Positions 42,270-52,135 of a DNA stretch of 64,000 bases are shown here, piece by piece. The position numbers and the translations under genes are program-made. This DNA comes from Nephrocerus scutellatus. Taxonomy: Eukaryota > Arthropoda > Insecta > Diptera > Pipunculidae. The first letter of the stretch is position 1, and every line of letters begins with the position of its first letter. The DNA lies in assembly GCA_947095585.1 (NCBI GenBank), contig OX352763.1:99861908-99925907 (forward strand). Direction: 5' to 3'. The notes under the pieces were generated by a model, which ran no database searches, was not told the origin of the DNA, and saw nothing but the letters and a program-made list of their open reading frames with translations.

Positions 42270-45200
42270 CATTCTCTCTTTCTTTCTTTATGTCCTGTAT
42301 CCCCTTATGGGTCCTAGGGCCTCTACTACGCCTACGCGCCATCGCGTGCGGTTCCTGGCAATGAGCTTCAGCTCTCTCCAACTCTTCCCCAATTGCCGTG
42401 CCTCCTCCTCAACTGTTCTGCGCCATGTATTTCTCGGACGACCCGTTCTTCTACCATCCTGAGATAACGGGTTCCATTGCATTGCGTAGTTTGCTATGGA
42501 ACTGTCGCCTTTTCGGAGTGTATGACCAATCCACTGCCACTTCCGTCGTTGGATGGTTGTGCCTATTGGTTCCTGACCCGTTCTCTGGTAAAGATGTTCG
42601 TTAGAGATACGGTTAGGCCAGAAAACCCTTATGATGTTCCGTAGGCACCTATTTACAAATGTTTGTAATCTTTTTGTGATAGTAGCGGTCACCTTCCAAG
42701 TGCTGCACCCATACAACAGCACAGATTCAACATTTGAGCGGAACAGTCGCAGCTTGGTGTTTAAGCTGATCGCATTGCTTCGCCATATCATGGACATCAT
42801 TCCAAACACCGATTTTGCTTTGCCGATTCGGTTGGCAATGTCCTGTTCGGTTCCACCTTCGGTCGAGACAATACTCCCAAGATATTGGAAACTCTCTACT
42901 CTCTCTACCGGCTGTCCAGCAATGTTCACATGAGTAACTGAGTTAGTGCCGAGGTTGATGATTTTGGTTTTGGCAGTATTAATCTTCAAACCCGCAACAT
43001 TTGCCTCCCTCTCCACATTTGTTGTCATTTGGTGCAGCTCCATAATTCTATGTGAGAGTAAACAAACGTCGTCAGCGTAATCCAGATGTTTGAGTTGAGA
43101 TGTAAGAGTCCAACGAATTCCTCCGTTTCCAGTAGATAAAGCTGCGCGAAGTACATCGCTAATCACCAACAAAAAAAGTATCGGCGATAGAATGCAACCT
43201 TGTCGTACCCCACTTAGGATCTCGAATTCCTCTGACAGCTTTCCTCTATGCAGCACATGACATTTAGAGCCATCATAGGTTGCTTTAATAATAGCTATTA
43301 GTTTATCGGGTATACCTCTCCTGCGCAAGGCAAGCCAGATAAACTGTCTGTTGACACTGTCAAACGCCTTCTCAAAATCGATGAACAGCAGGTGCAGTGG
43401 TGACCGGAATTCAACGCACTGTTCAATAATGATCCGCAGGGTGTTTATGTGGTCTACACAGGAGGATCCAGTGCGGAAACCTGCTTGTTCGGCATCGAGT
43501 GTATCTTCCAGATGTTCCTTAATACGTTCAAGTACTACTTTGGCTATTACTTTTGCAACTGCAGGGAGAACGCAAATGCCTCTCCAGTTTTCGCACTCCA
43601 TAAGACTACCTTTTTTAGAGAGCTTGACAATCATTCCCTTCTTCCACTCTTCGGGGAAACTTTCTACCTCCCAAGCTCTCTCTACAAGAGGATATAAAAG
43701 CTCTGCTGATGTCGTTGGAGCTGCACGCAGAAGCTCTGCGGGTATACCATCTAGTCCTACCGACTTGTTGTTCTTTAGTGCGTTAATCGCGGTAGCGATC
43801 TCGTCTTTACTGGGAGTTGAGGTGCGAATTCGGAAAATTGTTACTTCCGGCATTTCCGCTTGATTTAGGTGCATATCGTTAGCAAATACACGGTTAAGGA
43901 CCGTAGAGAAATGCTCCTTCCATCGCTTGAGCTGATCCTCATCTGAAACGAGTACGGTACCATCTAGGCCTTTCACCGGATGTTGGCTAGAGCGGTGACC
44001 ACCTGTCAGCTCTTTGGTGATTCTGTAAACGGTTCTGCTATCGCACCGGCTCGCTGCTTCCTCTGCTTCTGAGGCCAGGTTGTTAATATAGTTACGCTTG
44101 TCACGTCTTACACTACGCTGCACTTCTCTCATTTTTCTTCGATACATGGACTCTAGCTCGCTCCTCGCTACTGCTGGGATATCTACAATACGAGCTTTAA
44201 GTAGTTTACGTTCTTCAATCCGCCTCCAGGTATCTTCGGTAAGCCACGTGCTGTGCCTTGCCTGGCTTCTACCAACAATACTTTCCGCTCCAGATGTGAA
44301 AACATTTTTCACAGCCTTCCAATGTTCCTGGATGGTTGTCGGCAGTGAGCTGCTGATTGCTTCCACTCCTTGCGATAAATGATCCCTTAATTGTTGGCGT
44401 ACTGAGGGGATCTTTAGCCGGTCGATGTTATACCTAGGCATTCGGATGATATTGCGGATTCTATGAACTGATGCAGTACGTAACTGGACAGTAGCTACCA
44501 TAAGGTGATGATCACGTACCATACCCATGTCGGCTCCTCGTCTGTTTCGGACGTCTAACAGACAGCTCCTAAAACGTCTGCTGATCGCCACATGGTCGAT
44601 TTGGTTGGATGATGATTGCCTGTCAGTTGACACCCAGCTGACCTTGTGGCAAGTCTTATGCTCAAACATGGTGCCTCCTATAACAAGGTTGTTGGTGTTG
44701 CAGAAATCAACAAATCTTTCACCATTGTCATTTCGTTCGCCGAGGCCGTGCTTCCCAATCACATGCTTGAGTCCTTCATTGTCGTTGCCAACCTTGGCAT
44801 TCAAATCCCCCATCACGATGACGATATCTCCGTTCGGCGTTGCGTTGAATACTGCGTTTAGTTGATTGTAGAAGTTGTCCTTTTCATCCTCAGTCGAGGG
44901 ATTCGTTGGGGCGTAGCACTGTATGATCGTGACGCGCCGTACTCTAGTCCGAAATCTGGCCGATATGATCCTATCACTATGCGGGTGCCAGGAAATTAGG
45001 CCTCTACGTGCTGTTGGCGTTAGCAGCAGACCCACTCCAGATTCACGAGTACTGCCGGAGGGTTTGCCAGAGTAGAGTAGCACAGTGTTACACGTTGGGG
45101 ATTGGTACTCTCCCGCGTCGAACCATCTTACTTCACTCACTCCCAGTATGTCCAAATTATATCGAAGAAACTCACGTTCCAGTTGAAGAAATCTGGCATT

Positions 45201-45475
45201 ATGAGGTCCTTCACTTCCAGAGTCAAGGAGCGTCCTCACATTCCAGAAACCAATCTTAGTCCGGGTACAATAGCCAAAAGTCGTCATTATTCGATCATTA
45301 CTTATCCGAGGCGTTGTGTCAGTTTCAGTAGCGGGTATTTTTCGGTACCGCAGGGTGCTAGCCCACGTTACCTAGACTAGAAACGCTAGACCGTTCGCAC
45401 TTGCAGTTTTAGCCTACATGTATAAGGATTTATACACATAGTTGCCCGGGGACCACCACGAGGAGGTAGAGCAAG
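42270..45475 (-). mobile_element. RTE-clade LINE, near full length (copy 1)
   Basis: Minus strand: a leader of about 190 bp with GCTCTACCTCCTCGTGGTGG at 45474-45455, one ORF of 999 codons, and a stop (TAA) that is itself the first part of the 3' tail ACATAAAGAAAGAAAGAGAG (42293-42272). So there is essentially no 3' UTR, as is typical of compact RTE elements with microsatellite-like tails. No confident target-site duplication was found, so the 5' limit is approximate. Two truncated copies (41151-41698, 56517-57035) share the sequence closely. Confidence 0.93.
42288..45287 (-). CDS. RTE endonuclease/reverse transcriptase polyprotein, intact
   Basis: Start ATG at 45287 with stops just upstream in the leader; 999 aa, the usual RTE length. 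Endonuclease, residues ~10-270: IGFWNVRT (catalytic N), ILGVSEVRW (E), CYAPT, VIVMGDLNAKVGND (D, N), NQIDHVAISRRFRS, RDHHLMVA (D, H). Linker ~270-470 has DTWRRIEERKLLKARI. RT ~480-770: SVGLDGIPAELLRA, MIVKLSKKGSLMECENWRG, AGFRTGSSCVDHINTL, motif A LLFIDFEKAFDSV, motif B LSGVRQGCILSPILF, motif C LKHLDYADDVCLLS. C-terminus: YLGSIVSTEGGTEQD, LLYGCSTWKV, WQWIGHTLRKGD, GRPRNTWRRTVEEEARQLG. No stop or frameshift and all catalytic residues present. It copies its own RNA at a nicked target site. The MVRD insert before DHH is slightly unusual. Confidence 0.95.
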   Translation of the reverse strand: MTTFGYCTRTKIGFWNVRTLLDSGSEGPHNARFLQLEREFLRYNLDILGVSEVRWFDAGEYQSPTCNTVLLYSGKPSGSTRESGVGLLLTPTARRGLISWHPHSDRIISARFRTRVRRVTIIQCYAPTNPSTEDEKDNFYNQLNAVFNATPNGDIVIVMGDLNAKVGNDNEGLKHVIGKHGLGERNDNGERFVDFCNTNNLVIGGTMFEHKTCHKVSWVSTDRQSSSNQIDHVAISRRFRSCLLDVRNRRGADMGMVRDHHLMVATVQLRTASVHRIRNIIRMPRYNIDRLKIPSVRQQLRDHLSQGVEAISSSLPTTIQEHWKAVKNVFTSGAESIVGRSQARHSTWLTEDTWRRIEERKLLKARIVDIPAVARSELESMYRRKMREVQRSVRRDKRNYINNLASEAEEAASRCDSRTVYRITKELTGGHRSSQHPVKGLDGTVLVSDEDQLKRWKEHFSTVLNRVFANDMHLNQAEMPEVTIFRIRTSTPSKDEIATAINALKNNKSVGLDGIPAELLRAAPTTSAELLYPLVERAWEVESFPEEWKKGMIVKLSKKGSLMECENWRGICVLPAVAKVIAKVVLERIKEHLEDTLDAEQAGFRTGSSCVDHINTLRIIIEQCVEFRSPLHLLFIDFEKAFDSVNRQFIWLALRRRGIPDKLIAIIKATYDGSKCHVLHRGKLSEEFEILSGVRQGCILSPILFLLVISDVLRAALSTGNGGIRWTLTSQLKHLDYADDVCLLSHRIMELHQMTTNVEREANVAGLKINTAKTKIINLGTNSVTHVNIAGQPVERVESFQYLGSIVSTEGGTEQDIANRIGKAKSVFGMMSMIWRSNAISLNTKLRLFRSNVESVLLYGCSTWKVTATITKRLQTFVNRCLRNIIRVFWPNRISNEHLYQRTGQEPIGTTIQRRKWQWIGHTLRKGDSSIANYAMQWNPLSQDGRRTGRPRNTWRRTVEEEARQLGKSWRELKLIARNRTRWRVGVVEALGPIRGYRT

Positions 45476-45479
45476 CACT

Positions 45480-47415
45480 ACATCACGAACTTGATTGTTA
45501 CGCTACTGGCCCAAACCAAGTTTTGAGCAGTCAGTAGTTTCCCGATCAATCGCAATGCAGATCCCCATTCTCGCGATTAAAAAACAAAAACGAACATAAA
45601 TTTTCACCAACCCAAATACAACCCACTTAAAGTTTTTTGGGGAATGCCTGTGGTTCTTGTTGTTGTTGTTGTTGTTGTTGTTTCTGTTGCTCACTCTCCA
45701 CACCAACCATAACTTTAGCATATTATTCGAAAGCACTTGAACATCTTGGGATGGAACAGTTTCTGCTAAGCTTGGCAGCGACTTCTCTTAATGTCCACAT
45801 CTTCCTTTCGCAATAATTAAAAACTCGATTTTAATTTTTTCGTTTGAGGTTCCGACAAGCACATGACGACGCTCCATCGGAACATTGAAAACGTGTCAAT
45901 CTACAAGAGCTTCAACAACAAGAGGATACACACACGAACAGCATAATAGGTATTTGAACAAAGGAGACGAGGGCGCTTTAAAGAAAAGCGCAACAACCAA
46001 GCTCATCCGCCTTCAAACAATTTCTCAACTCCAAGTACTTTTTTTGTTGGTGTTTGTTTTCAGAACCACATTTCCTTCGATAATTGCAAAATTTTCAATG
46101 AGGGACAAGCGTTGTTTTATTTTTTGTTGCTTTAAATTTTTTTATCCGAGTACAACAGTATACTTCCTGTTTGGGAAAGTTTGAGAGTAGACTAAGAACT
46201 AAAAGGGGGTGATAGAATATGGGCGTAACATTTAAGTATGATTTGAAGTGGAAAATCAGCCGTGACAATGAGACGTTGGTATCGCGCGTCATTTTAATTG
46301 TTGATGGCTGTGCATGTTAATCTAACTGGAGAATATTAATGAACTCTGGAACCTAAAGACGAATCTAATTGGAATAACATTATAATACAGTGAAGTTTAG
46401 TTTCAAGGAATTTAGACTGATTTATCATCGAGCGATATTTGGCATTGATATCTATATAGGAACAAAGAGAGGACTTTCAACTTTGGCGGAATAAGAGTTT
46501 GAGTTAAATTTTAAATATTAATAATATACAACAACAAAAAAATTAAATACAAACTAACTTTATTTAAATAAACTTATGCTCTCAATTAGTAATAATTTCA
46601 TTTCATTTCATTTCTTGTCTAGAAGGAACATTGATCATCATACGATAGTCAGTCCAGAGACGCTTCACATATAGTGCAATTAATATTTATATAACTTTTA
46701 GTTGTTGTAGTTGAAATGAAAGCATGCTAATTGAACCATTGAACCATTAAAGGTTTGTTGTATATGAATAACATTTGATGAATAACATTTAATAAACAAT
46801 TTTATAAAAATGAATTTTTTTACAATTCTTGTTCAGTGAAATGTTTACTACTAATTTTTGATTTATTTAACATTCGAGTGCATTTTCGCCATCTCAACAA
46901 TCTTACTTCAGAATGCATCCGGTTTTTTCAATTCCAGATCTGTCTGGCTGGTAACACATGTAACAAATTTATTGAAAACGCTGTCAAGTGTCAGATGCTC
47001 CCCTTCAAAACAGCCATAAATTATGTTCAAACGCCACAGACTATATGCAACAATGCAATGTGATTGATACAATAACATTATATTCGATGCATATGTTGCA
47101 TTTTTGAAATCAATTGCCAACTGCAAGACCATCCATGACAGCTACTTATTCATTTATTCCAATTAAAGGGAAACGCTTAACAAAGTGTTGGTACAATTTC
47201 ATATTGAAACCAGCATCGTATGACCAATTCACAGACATCAACTGGAATTCCTAATCAATAGAATTCATTTAAATTCCTGTTTTTCGTGTTTGCTTAATGT
47301 TTTCGATGAAGTTTATGTTGATATTAATATCAAGGATTCTAAGTAAAGGTAATAGCAGAACTAAGGGAAATTTCTAGAGAATATATGAGGCTTAACTCCT
47401 CAACTTGTATATTCT
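45480..47415. other. No gene recognised
   Basis: AT-rich intergenic-like sequence with a (GTT)n microsatellite (listed) and a TTTCATTTCATTTCATTTC run at 46597-46614. A 99-codon frame at 45885-46184 has no recognisable content. Confidence 0.4.
45657..45691. repeat. (TTG)n microsatellite
   Basis: About nine consecutive GTT triplets followed by TTTCTGTTGC. On the minus strand it encodes an Asn run inside a spurious 77-codon frame. Confidence 0.9.
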
Positions 47416-47594
47416 ACTAGCGACCAGCCCCGGCTTCGCACGGGTAGCACTAATTATCTGTAGCCAGATGACTTCTGGTGGATGGAGGCGACAAAGTTTT
47501 AGCAGATGTCTATAGGTACAGTGCCTTGCTAGGCTCAAGGAAAAATAAACACATGTATTTAAAAATGGGAATTTATATCTTTTATTAATTCATC

Positions 47595-49430
47595 TTAAGG
47601 CCAGCGGATAGACTATGTTTTTTTTTTATTTGGAGCAAAAACGTATAAATTTTTTGGTGTGCCAACTCTGGAGCAAGACACATACAATTGGCCGTGTAAC
47701 AAAACAACCAAAAAAAATTAAAATTTTTCGTTTTAATTCTCTAATTGATGCATACACTATGTTCAAAGTTTGAATAAAATCGGGTACATGTTGTAAAATA
47801 TTTGTATGGAAGCCCCCGACCCCTAGGCCTGAGGGTCCCAATTTTAATAGAAAGTGTTGTCATTGAAAGTTTCAATAAAATCGGGCTTTAGGAAGTGGGT
47901 TAAAAATTTATCACAAGATTTGGTGTGCTAGTCCGCCCACCACCCACGGGCACGCGAAGTTAAAAAACAAGAATTTTCTAAATTTAGGCCAGCTATTGTC
48001 AACGATTGTCCTTGTGCTTTGTTGATGGTAATAGCAAAGGCGAGGCGCAAAGGAACCTGGAGCCGCTTGAATTCGAATGGCAAATCGTTGGAGATCATCG
48101 GTATGCTTGGAATGAGTACGTCTTCGCCTTTGAATTTGCCACCGCCGATTGTTACCTCGATTTTATTAGGTGATCATTTCTGATGGTCATCTGGTTCCGT
48201 TGCACAACTTTGGTGCGTTTATGTTGCGAATAAGCATCACCGGTGATCCAACCTTCAATGTTAATACGTGCGGTGGCATTGGTACAAATGAAGTAAAAAA
48301 AAAGATAATTGACGGCATGTGTCGATCTATTTGTATTTGACTGTTTCGCCTGGCTCATTCAGCTTGTTGACATCATCATTTTTTGGTGCCAATTTTGCAC
48401 GTTCGCACAGCCAATTCGAATTTTTGTAGTTGATTGTTAGAGTTGGCAATATCTTATCGACAACGGAACGAAATCTTATTTGTGGCGCTATAAAATGGAA
48501 TTTTGCCATTTCCGATATCCAATAATGGTTTTGAGAATGTTTGGGCAGACGGGTCTTGCCGCAAATTCACACGCATGTTCGTCGATAGCGTGATTTTCTC
48601 TACTCGGTTCCAAATATATGATGATTTCAAGCATGCGTTCAGCTCATATGCGGGCATTGATTGAGGATTAACAGGCAAAGTTTGGCGGAAATAACCAGCA
48701 AGAAGAATAGGAGCGCCTTCCATCGGTTGGTTGTTCCATCGCTTCGAGTGATTTCTTATGGGCCATTGTGCATTCGTCCCAAATGATAATTTGACACGTT
48801 TTGAGGATTGTTGCCATGCCGGTATTTTTGCTGATGTTGCAAGTTGGTGTTTCTGTGTGCTTCAAATTCAATGGAAGCTTGAGTGCTCAGTGCGCAGTGC
48901 ACCGTCCAACAGCTTTGATGCAATTCCCGATGATGCCACATACGACAATGCCAAATTGATGAGGAATATATTGCCTGTTCCTCCTGGTTTATCGCGGAAA
49001 AAAAGTCCGTCATTTCCGTTTGTTGCACGTTGCATGACTTTGTCATAAGAATTTTTTTGTTCAACAACCAACCGTCTTGTTTGAGATTCCACATATTGTT
49101 TTTGCTGGATCACATCGAAGTGCTGTTCTCGCACCAGGTCTCTGTCTTGGTCGCTGTTTCTGTCCCGTATCAAATCTGGCATTCCAAGTTGAATAAGGAC
49201 TTTGTTGTTGATGGATATACACATGTCCTTAATCAGCAGTAGAGATTGGTTGAAAATCTCGTCGGAATACTCCTGGTTAGAAGCAGTTGCCCGTGATTGC
49301 TTGAGAACGGCTTCACTGAGGCTTTCGCGATGCGCTTCCCACAACTTTCGTGGTGAAAATGATCGCAAACAAAGTGCGTATTTGTTTTGCGTGACAAGTG
49401 AGTGATGCCTCTGCTAGGGTTGTGTTCCAA
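47595..49430 (-). pseudogene. Helitron helicase (Pif1-like) domain
   Basis: In minus-strand order: HLSRKTNTHFVCDHF, LLLIKDMCISINNKVLIQLG (49170), TRRLVVEQKNSYDKVMQ, Walker A region LFFRDKPGGTGNIFLINLAL (49010; the GKT lysine is Asn), ASSGIASKLLDG, TPTCNISKNTGMATIL, motif II IIIWDECTMAHKKSLEAMEQ (48800), LLAGYFRQTLPVNPQS (48700, GDFRQ altered), LSTNMRV, then DNELNEPGETVKYKSID-like and IKVTIGGG...PSIPMISNDLPFEFKRL (48140-48060), FAITINKAQGQSLTIAGLNL, and after the nested insertion HGQLYVSCSRVGTPKNLYVF (47690-47620). Frameshifts and the Walker A change make it non-functional. Confidence 0.9.
47708..47963 (+). mobile_element. Family A element, copy 3, inside the Helitron helicase
   Basis: AAAACAA at 47701-47707 and 47964-47970 may be a 7 bp target-site duplication. 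The insert holds AATTCTCTAATTGATGC, GTTTGAATAAAATCGGGTAC, GGCCTGAGGGTCCCAATTTT, CAATAAAATCGGGCTTTAGG and CCCACGGGCACGCGAAGTTA, in the same order as 26856-27323 but with fewer internal units. It splits the helicase between GLNLENSCF and HGQLYVS. Confidence 0.82.
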
Positions 49431-49499
49431 TGCTGATCACTTTCAAGCAAGCCAAATCTGAAATACGCTTCTCAATAAGTCTGGCATTCGTCTCCATAA

Positions 49500-50000
49500 A
49501 TGGTTTTCAAGGCGGCGAATTATGTTGGAGCTTTGATCTTTTGAAATAACAATTGCTAATAATAACATTCAGCATTATTCGGATGAACGGTGTAGACTCG
49601 TCACAAAGCATCAGAAGAACGCTCGCCAGCATATTCTGGGATAATCGCGCCACGCTTTCTACTCATGAACTTCTTTGTCGACGTGTTCCAAGTGTAATAT
49701 TTGGGAACTTCAGGATATAATAAAGTCTTGGCCAAATTGTCGGTTGAACACAATTCAAAGAAAGCGGTGAGAGTGATGTGTGGCGGCTGCTTGGCTTTTT
49801 TTTCTGCGCTTTGTTCGGTGAAATAAACACGCAGGCCATTTTCCAAATGAACAGCTAGATGTTGAACTGTTGGATATCGCTCGTGAATGTTGAATGAAAA
49901 TATGCATCAAACCGCTTCGATGCTGTGTCAGTTTGATTGGCCAGCCCGAATACTGCTATTTCACTACTTTTGTTGACGTATTTTCAACTCGACTTCACCG
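49500..50000 (-). pseudogene. Helitron protein, region before the helicase
   Basis: HLENGLRVYFTEQSAEKKAK and PPHITLTAFFELCSTDNLAK (49846-49720), TLLYPEVPKYYTWN, then VYTVHPNNAECYY-like sequence near 49570. Further upstream are EIAVFGLANQTDTASKRFDA-like residues near 49950. This block precedes the helicase in insect RepHel proteins (VxxLAVHLENGQRVYFTE...TLTxFFxLC...YYTWN). The 81-codon frame 49846-49601 is the only part that stays open. Confidence 0.82.
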
Positions 50001-50039
50001 AATTGCAGTGCTCAACATGGATGTGGGCATCAAACTATC

Positions 50040-51480
50040 ATGAAAGCAGCGTTGTTTAGGGCACGATACATCTATTTTTGACGTCAACATCTAAATTGCG
50101 TATTTTGATTGTGATTTTGATAACATAGACAAATACACACACCGATATATGTATAGATGATATTCTATGATTTTAAAAATTCAATTTAATTTCTTTCAAA
50201 AAGTCAGTTTTTTTAGTACCACAACAAATTACACTTTTGCCATAGTCACTGAAGAACATCAAAGTAATTTCTATAACCTGGCCCTCAGTTGTGGTTGTTT
50301 TTCCAATATGATGGTAATTTCTTAACTGACTAATACACCAAAGACTGGGTACGGTTTTATGCACCAACTAAAATTGAAAGCAAAACTTTGACCAATAATT
50401 ATGAACCATTCAGTCCAGAGGAGGAAATCGCATTAGAAGAGCTTACCTCAATTCAGGCGTTAAAATACTCGTAAGAACAAGAGAAAACTTTTGTTACTTT
50501 TAAGACCAGCAACAGTTAAGTGAAAGTGTAACTGATGCTTGCTTTCCTTGCATAAACGAAGCCACCGTCTCCCTGCCATCTGATACACCTATATTTCTAT
50601 ATTTGTTCTTATGTCCTGCAACAAATATTGGTTTCTTATTAAAGTGATCACTATACAACAACAAAAATGGGTCTCTTGATGAAGCTTACTCCACTTGTTG
50701 GGTTGCTGTGTAAAGAAGACCAATTAAATTTGTTGAATGCTTCAGTGGTCCTTTTGTCCTTTTGATGATGCTATTGCTAAAGTGTGGAAATACAAAGTTT
50801 CAAAGCTGTAGTTTTGTAAGTATCACGCCAGGATGCATGAGTTCTTAAAAGGAATAACAACTCATGTTAATCTATATAATTGTTGGAGTTGTGTTTTATG
50901 ATTTTTCTTATTTGTTTTTTTAGTAGACTATAGAATACGCTATTATGGTAAACTTTTTATTTTTATCAACAACACGTGTGACGACAAGTGTCGGTAGACT
51001 CTGCACGCATTCGAGAGCAAGGTAGCGTAGGTGGACGCTGTAATAAAGGAGACGCACACACAACACCAACAATCCCAAATAACACAAAGGACAGAAGTTC
51101 TGGTGATCGTTTGGTCTAGGAAACCAAATGATGAGTTCAACGACCGAGGACCAACAACAAAAACAATGCAGTCGACTTAAGCCTATGCATAGCCACTGAA
51201 TACAGTTGACAATCGAAATCCCGTACAACAACAAAAATTAGGGGGGTTTTCGTCAACATTTTTGCACCCAATAGAAACAACGAAAATGACAACAGCAACA
51301 TGGAGTTGTGTATACACAAAAAAATTACAAGCGGTTAAAGTAAAACAATAACAACCACATGTCATTACGTATACGCAATGCAGTTACAACTAACTAATAA
51401 TGAAAACAACAAAAATAATGGGAAATCCATAAGAAGAGGCCCGGCATAGCAACAACGGACACGAAAAAAAAACAAATCGG
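50040..51480. other. No gene recognised
   Basis: AT-rich sequence. Overlapping minus-strand frames at 51365-50920 (60-104 codons) are hydrophobic and Cys-rich but mutually overlapping in three frames, with no domain or repeat partner. Confidence 0.4.
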
Positions 51481-51483
51481 TTT

Positions 51484-51645
51484 ACGACTCTGCTTCAGTG
51501 AATCAATCGTAGAACCCTTTTCACTGGGACACACGAGCTCTGTTAGAGTGAATCTAGCGTAGAACCCTGTTAACAGTTCAGAACACTGGGATACACGACT
51601 CTGCTACATTGAATCAAGCATAGAATCCTTTTCACTGTGTAGACT
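51484..51645 (+). repeat. Three-unit tandem repeat (CGACTCTGCT...CACTGGGACAC)
   Basis: Units begin near 51484, 51533 and 51596: CGACTCTGCTTCAGTGAATC-AATCGTAGAACCC-TTTTCACTGGGACACA. The second has a TAACAGTTCAGAA insertion. Periods are 49 and 63 bp. No coding sense. Confidence 0.8.
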
Positions 51646-51932
51646 AATTACTACAATCACGCCAGAGCTAAGGCATCAAACCACAGGACACACTCCATTT
51701 ACTTAAAATCTTAGACCAAAGTCATCTACATGGTTATAATACCATTTCCTTTTTTAAGAAAATAAAGATTTGAATTCAGAGTTCCTAAAGTTCCTTTTTT
51801 TTTTGAACGACCCTATATAAAAACAACCCTGGTCACACTGAGGATACCCCGGCTGGGAAAAACCTCGTTACAAAGTTTCGTTATATACTTAATTAGAAGG
51901 GCGTTGAACTTATAAGTTATAACCATACATAG
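51646..51932. other. Spacer with a dispersed repeat word
   Basis: Contains TACCCCGGCTGGGAAAAACC-TCGTTAC near 51847, which is shared with about 24382. Nothing else. Confidence 0.4.
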
Positions 51933-51937
51933 AATTT

Positions 51938-52135
51938 TTGAATTCTCTATATTAACTTCGCGTGCCCGTGGCTGGCTGGCTGGTGTGCAGAATCTTGTGA
52001 TCAATTTTTAACACACTTCCTAAAGCCCGATTTTATTGAAATTTTACACACATGTATATTTCCGGTGACAATACTTTCTATAAAAATTATAGTGTAATCG
52101 GGTAGCTCCCATACAAATTTTCTCCCCGGCATCAA
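51938..52135 (-). mobile_element. Family A element, copy 4
   Basis: Reverse orientation: AATTCTCTATATTAACTTCGCG at 51949, then CCGTGGCTGGCTGGCTGG, TTCCTAAAGCCCGATTTTATTG, TATATTTCCGGTGACAATAC and ATAGTGTAATCGGGTAGCTC. It holds a single internal unit and ends about 52135 without a clear second terminus. Confidence 0.75.

Larger units (their letters stand above)
47417..50030 (-). mobile_element. Helitron with decayed RepHel, nested family A copy
   Basis: Minus strand. The 3' end reads GTGCTACCCGTGCGAAGCC-GGGGCTGGTCGCTAG, then T: a GC-rich hairpin followed by CTAG|T at 47417, the canonical Helitron terminus and target base. Upstream, helicase sequence runs from 47600 to about 50000. Helicase is interrupted at 47708-47963 by a family A element. 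The Rep endonuclease and the 5' TC end are not recognised, so the left part is missing or unreadable. Confidence 0.88.

Noticed and set aside
43351..43863. 170-codon plus-strand frame and several others opposite the RTE ORF
   Set aside because: Antisense shadows of the intact RTE coding sequence.
42260..45545. AGTTTCC on both sides as a target-site duplication of the full RTE
   Set aside because: Only 7 bp, and placed about 60 bp beyond the likely 5' leader; expected by chance in this composition.
45503..45736. Asn-repeat protein frame
   Set aside because: The Asn run is the (TTG)n microsatellite read on the minus strand.
50920..51365. Hydrophobic minus-strand frames suggesting a membrane protein
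   Set aside because: Three overlapping frames of similar length with no consistent start, splice sites or family signature.
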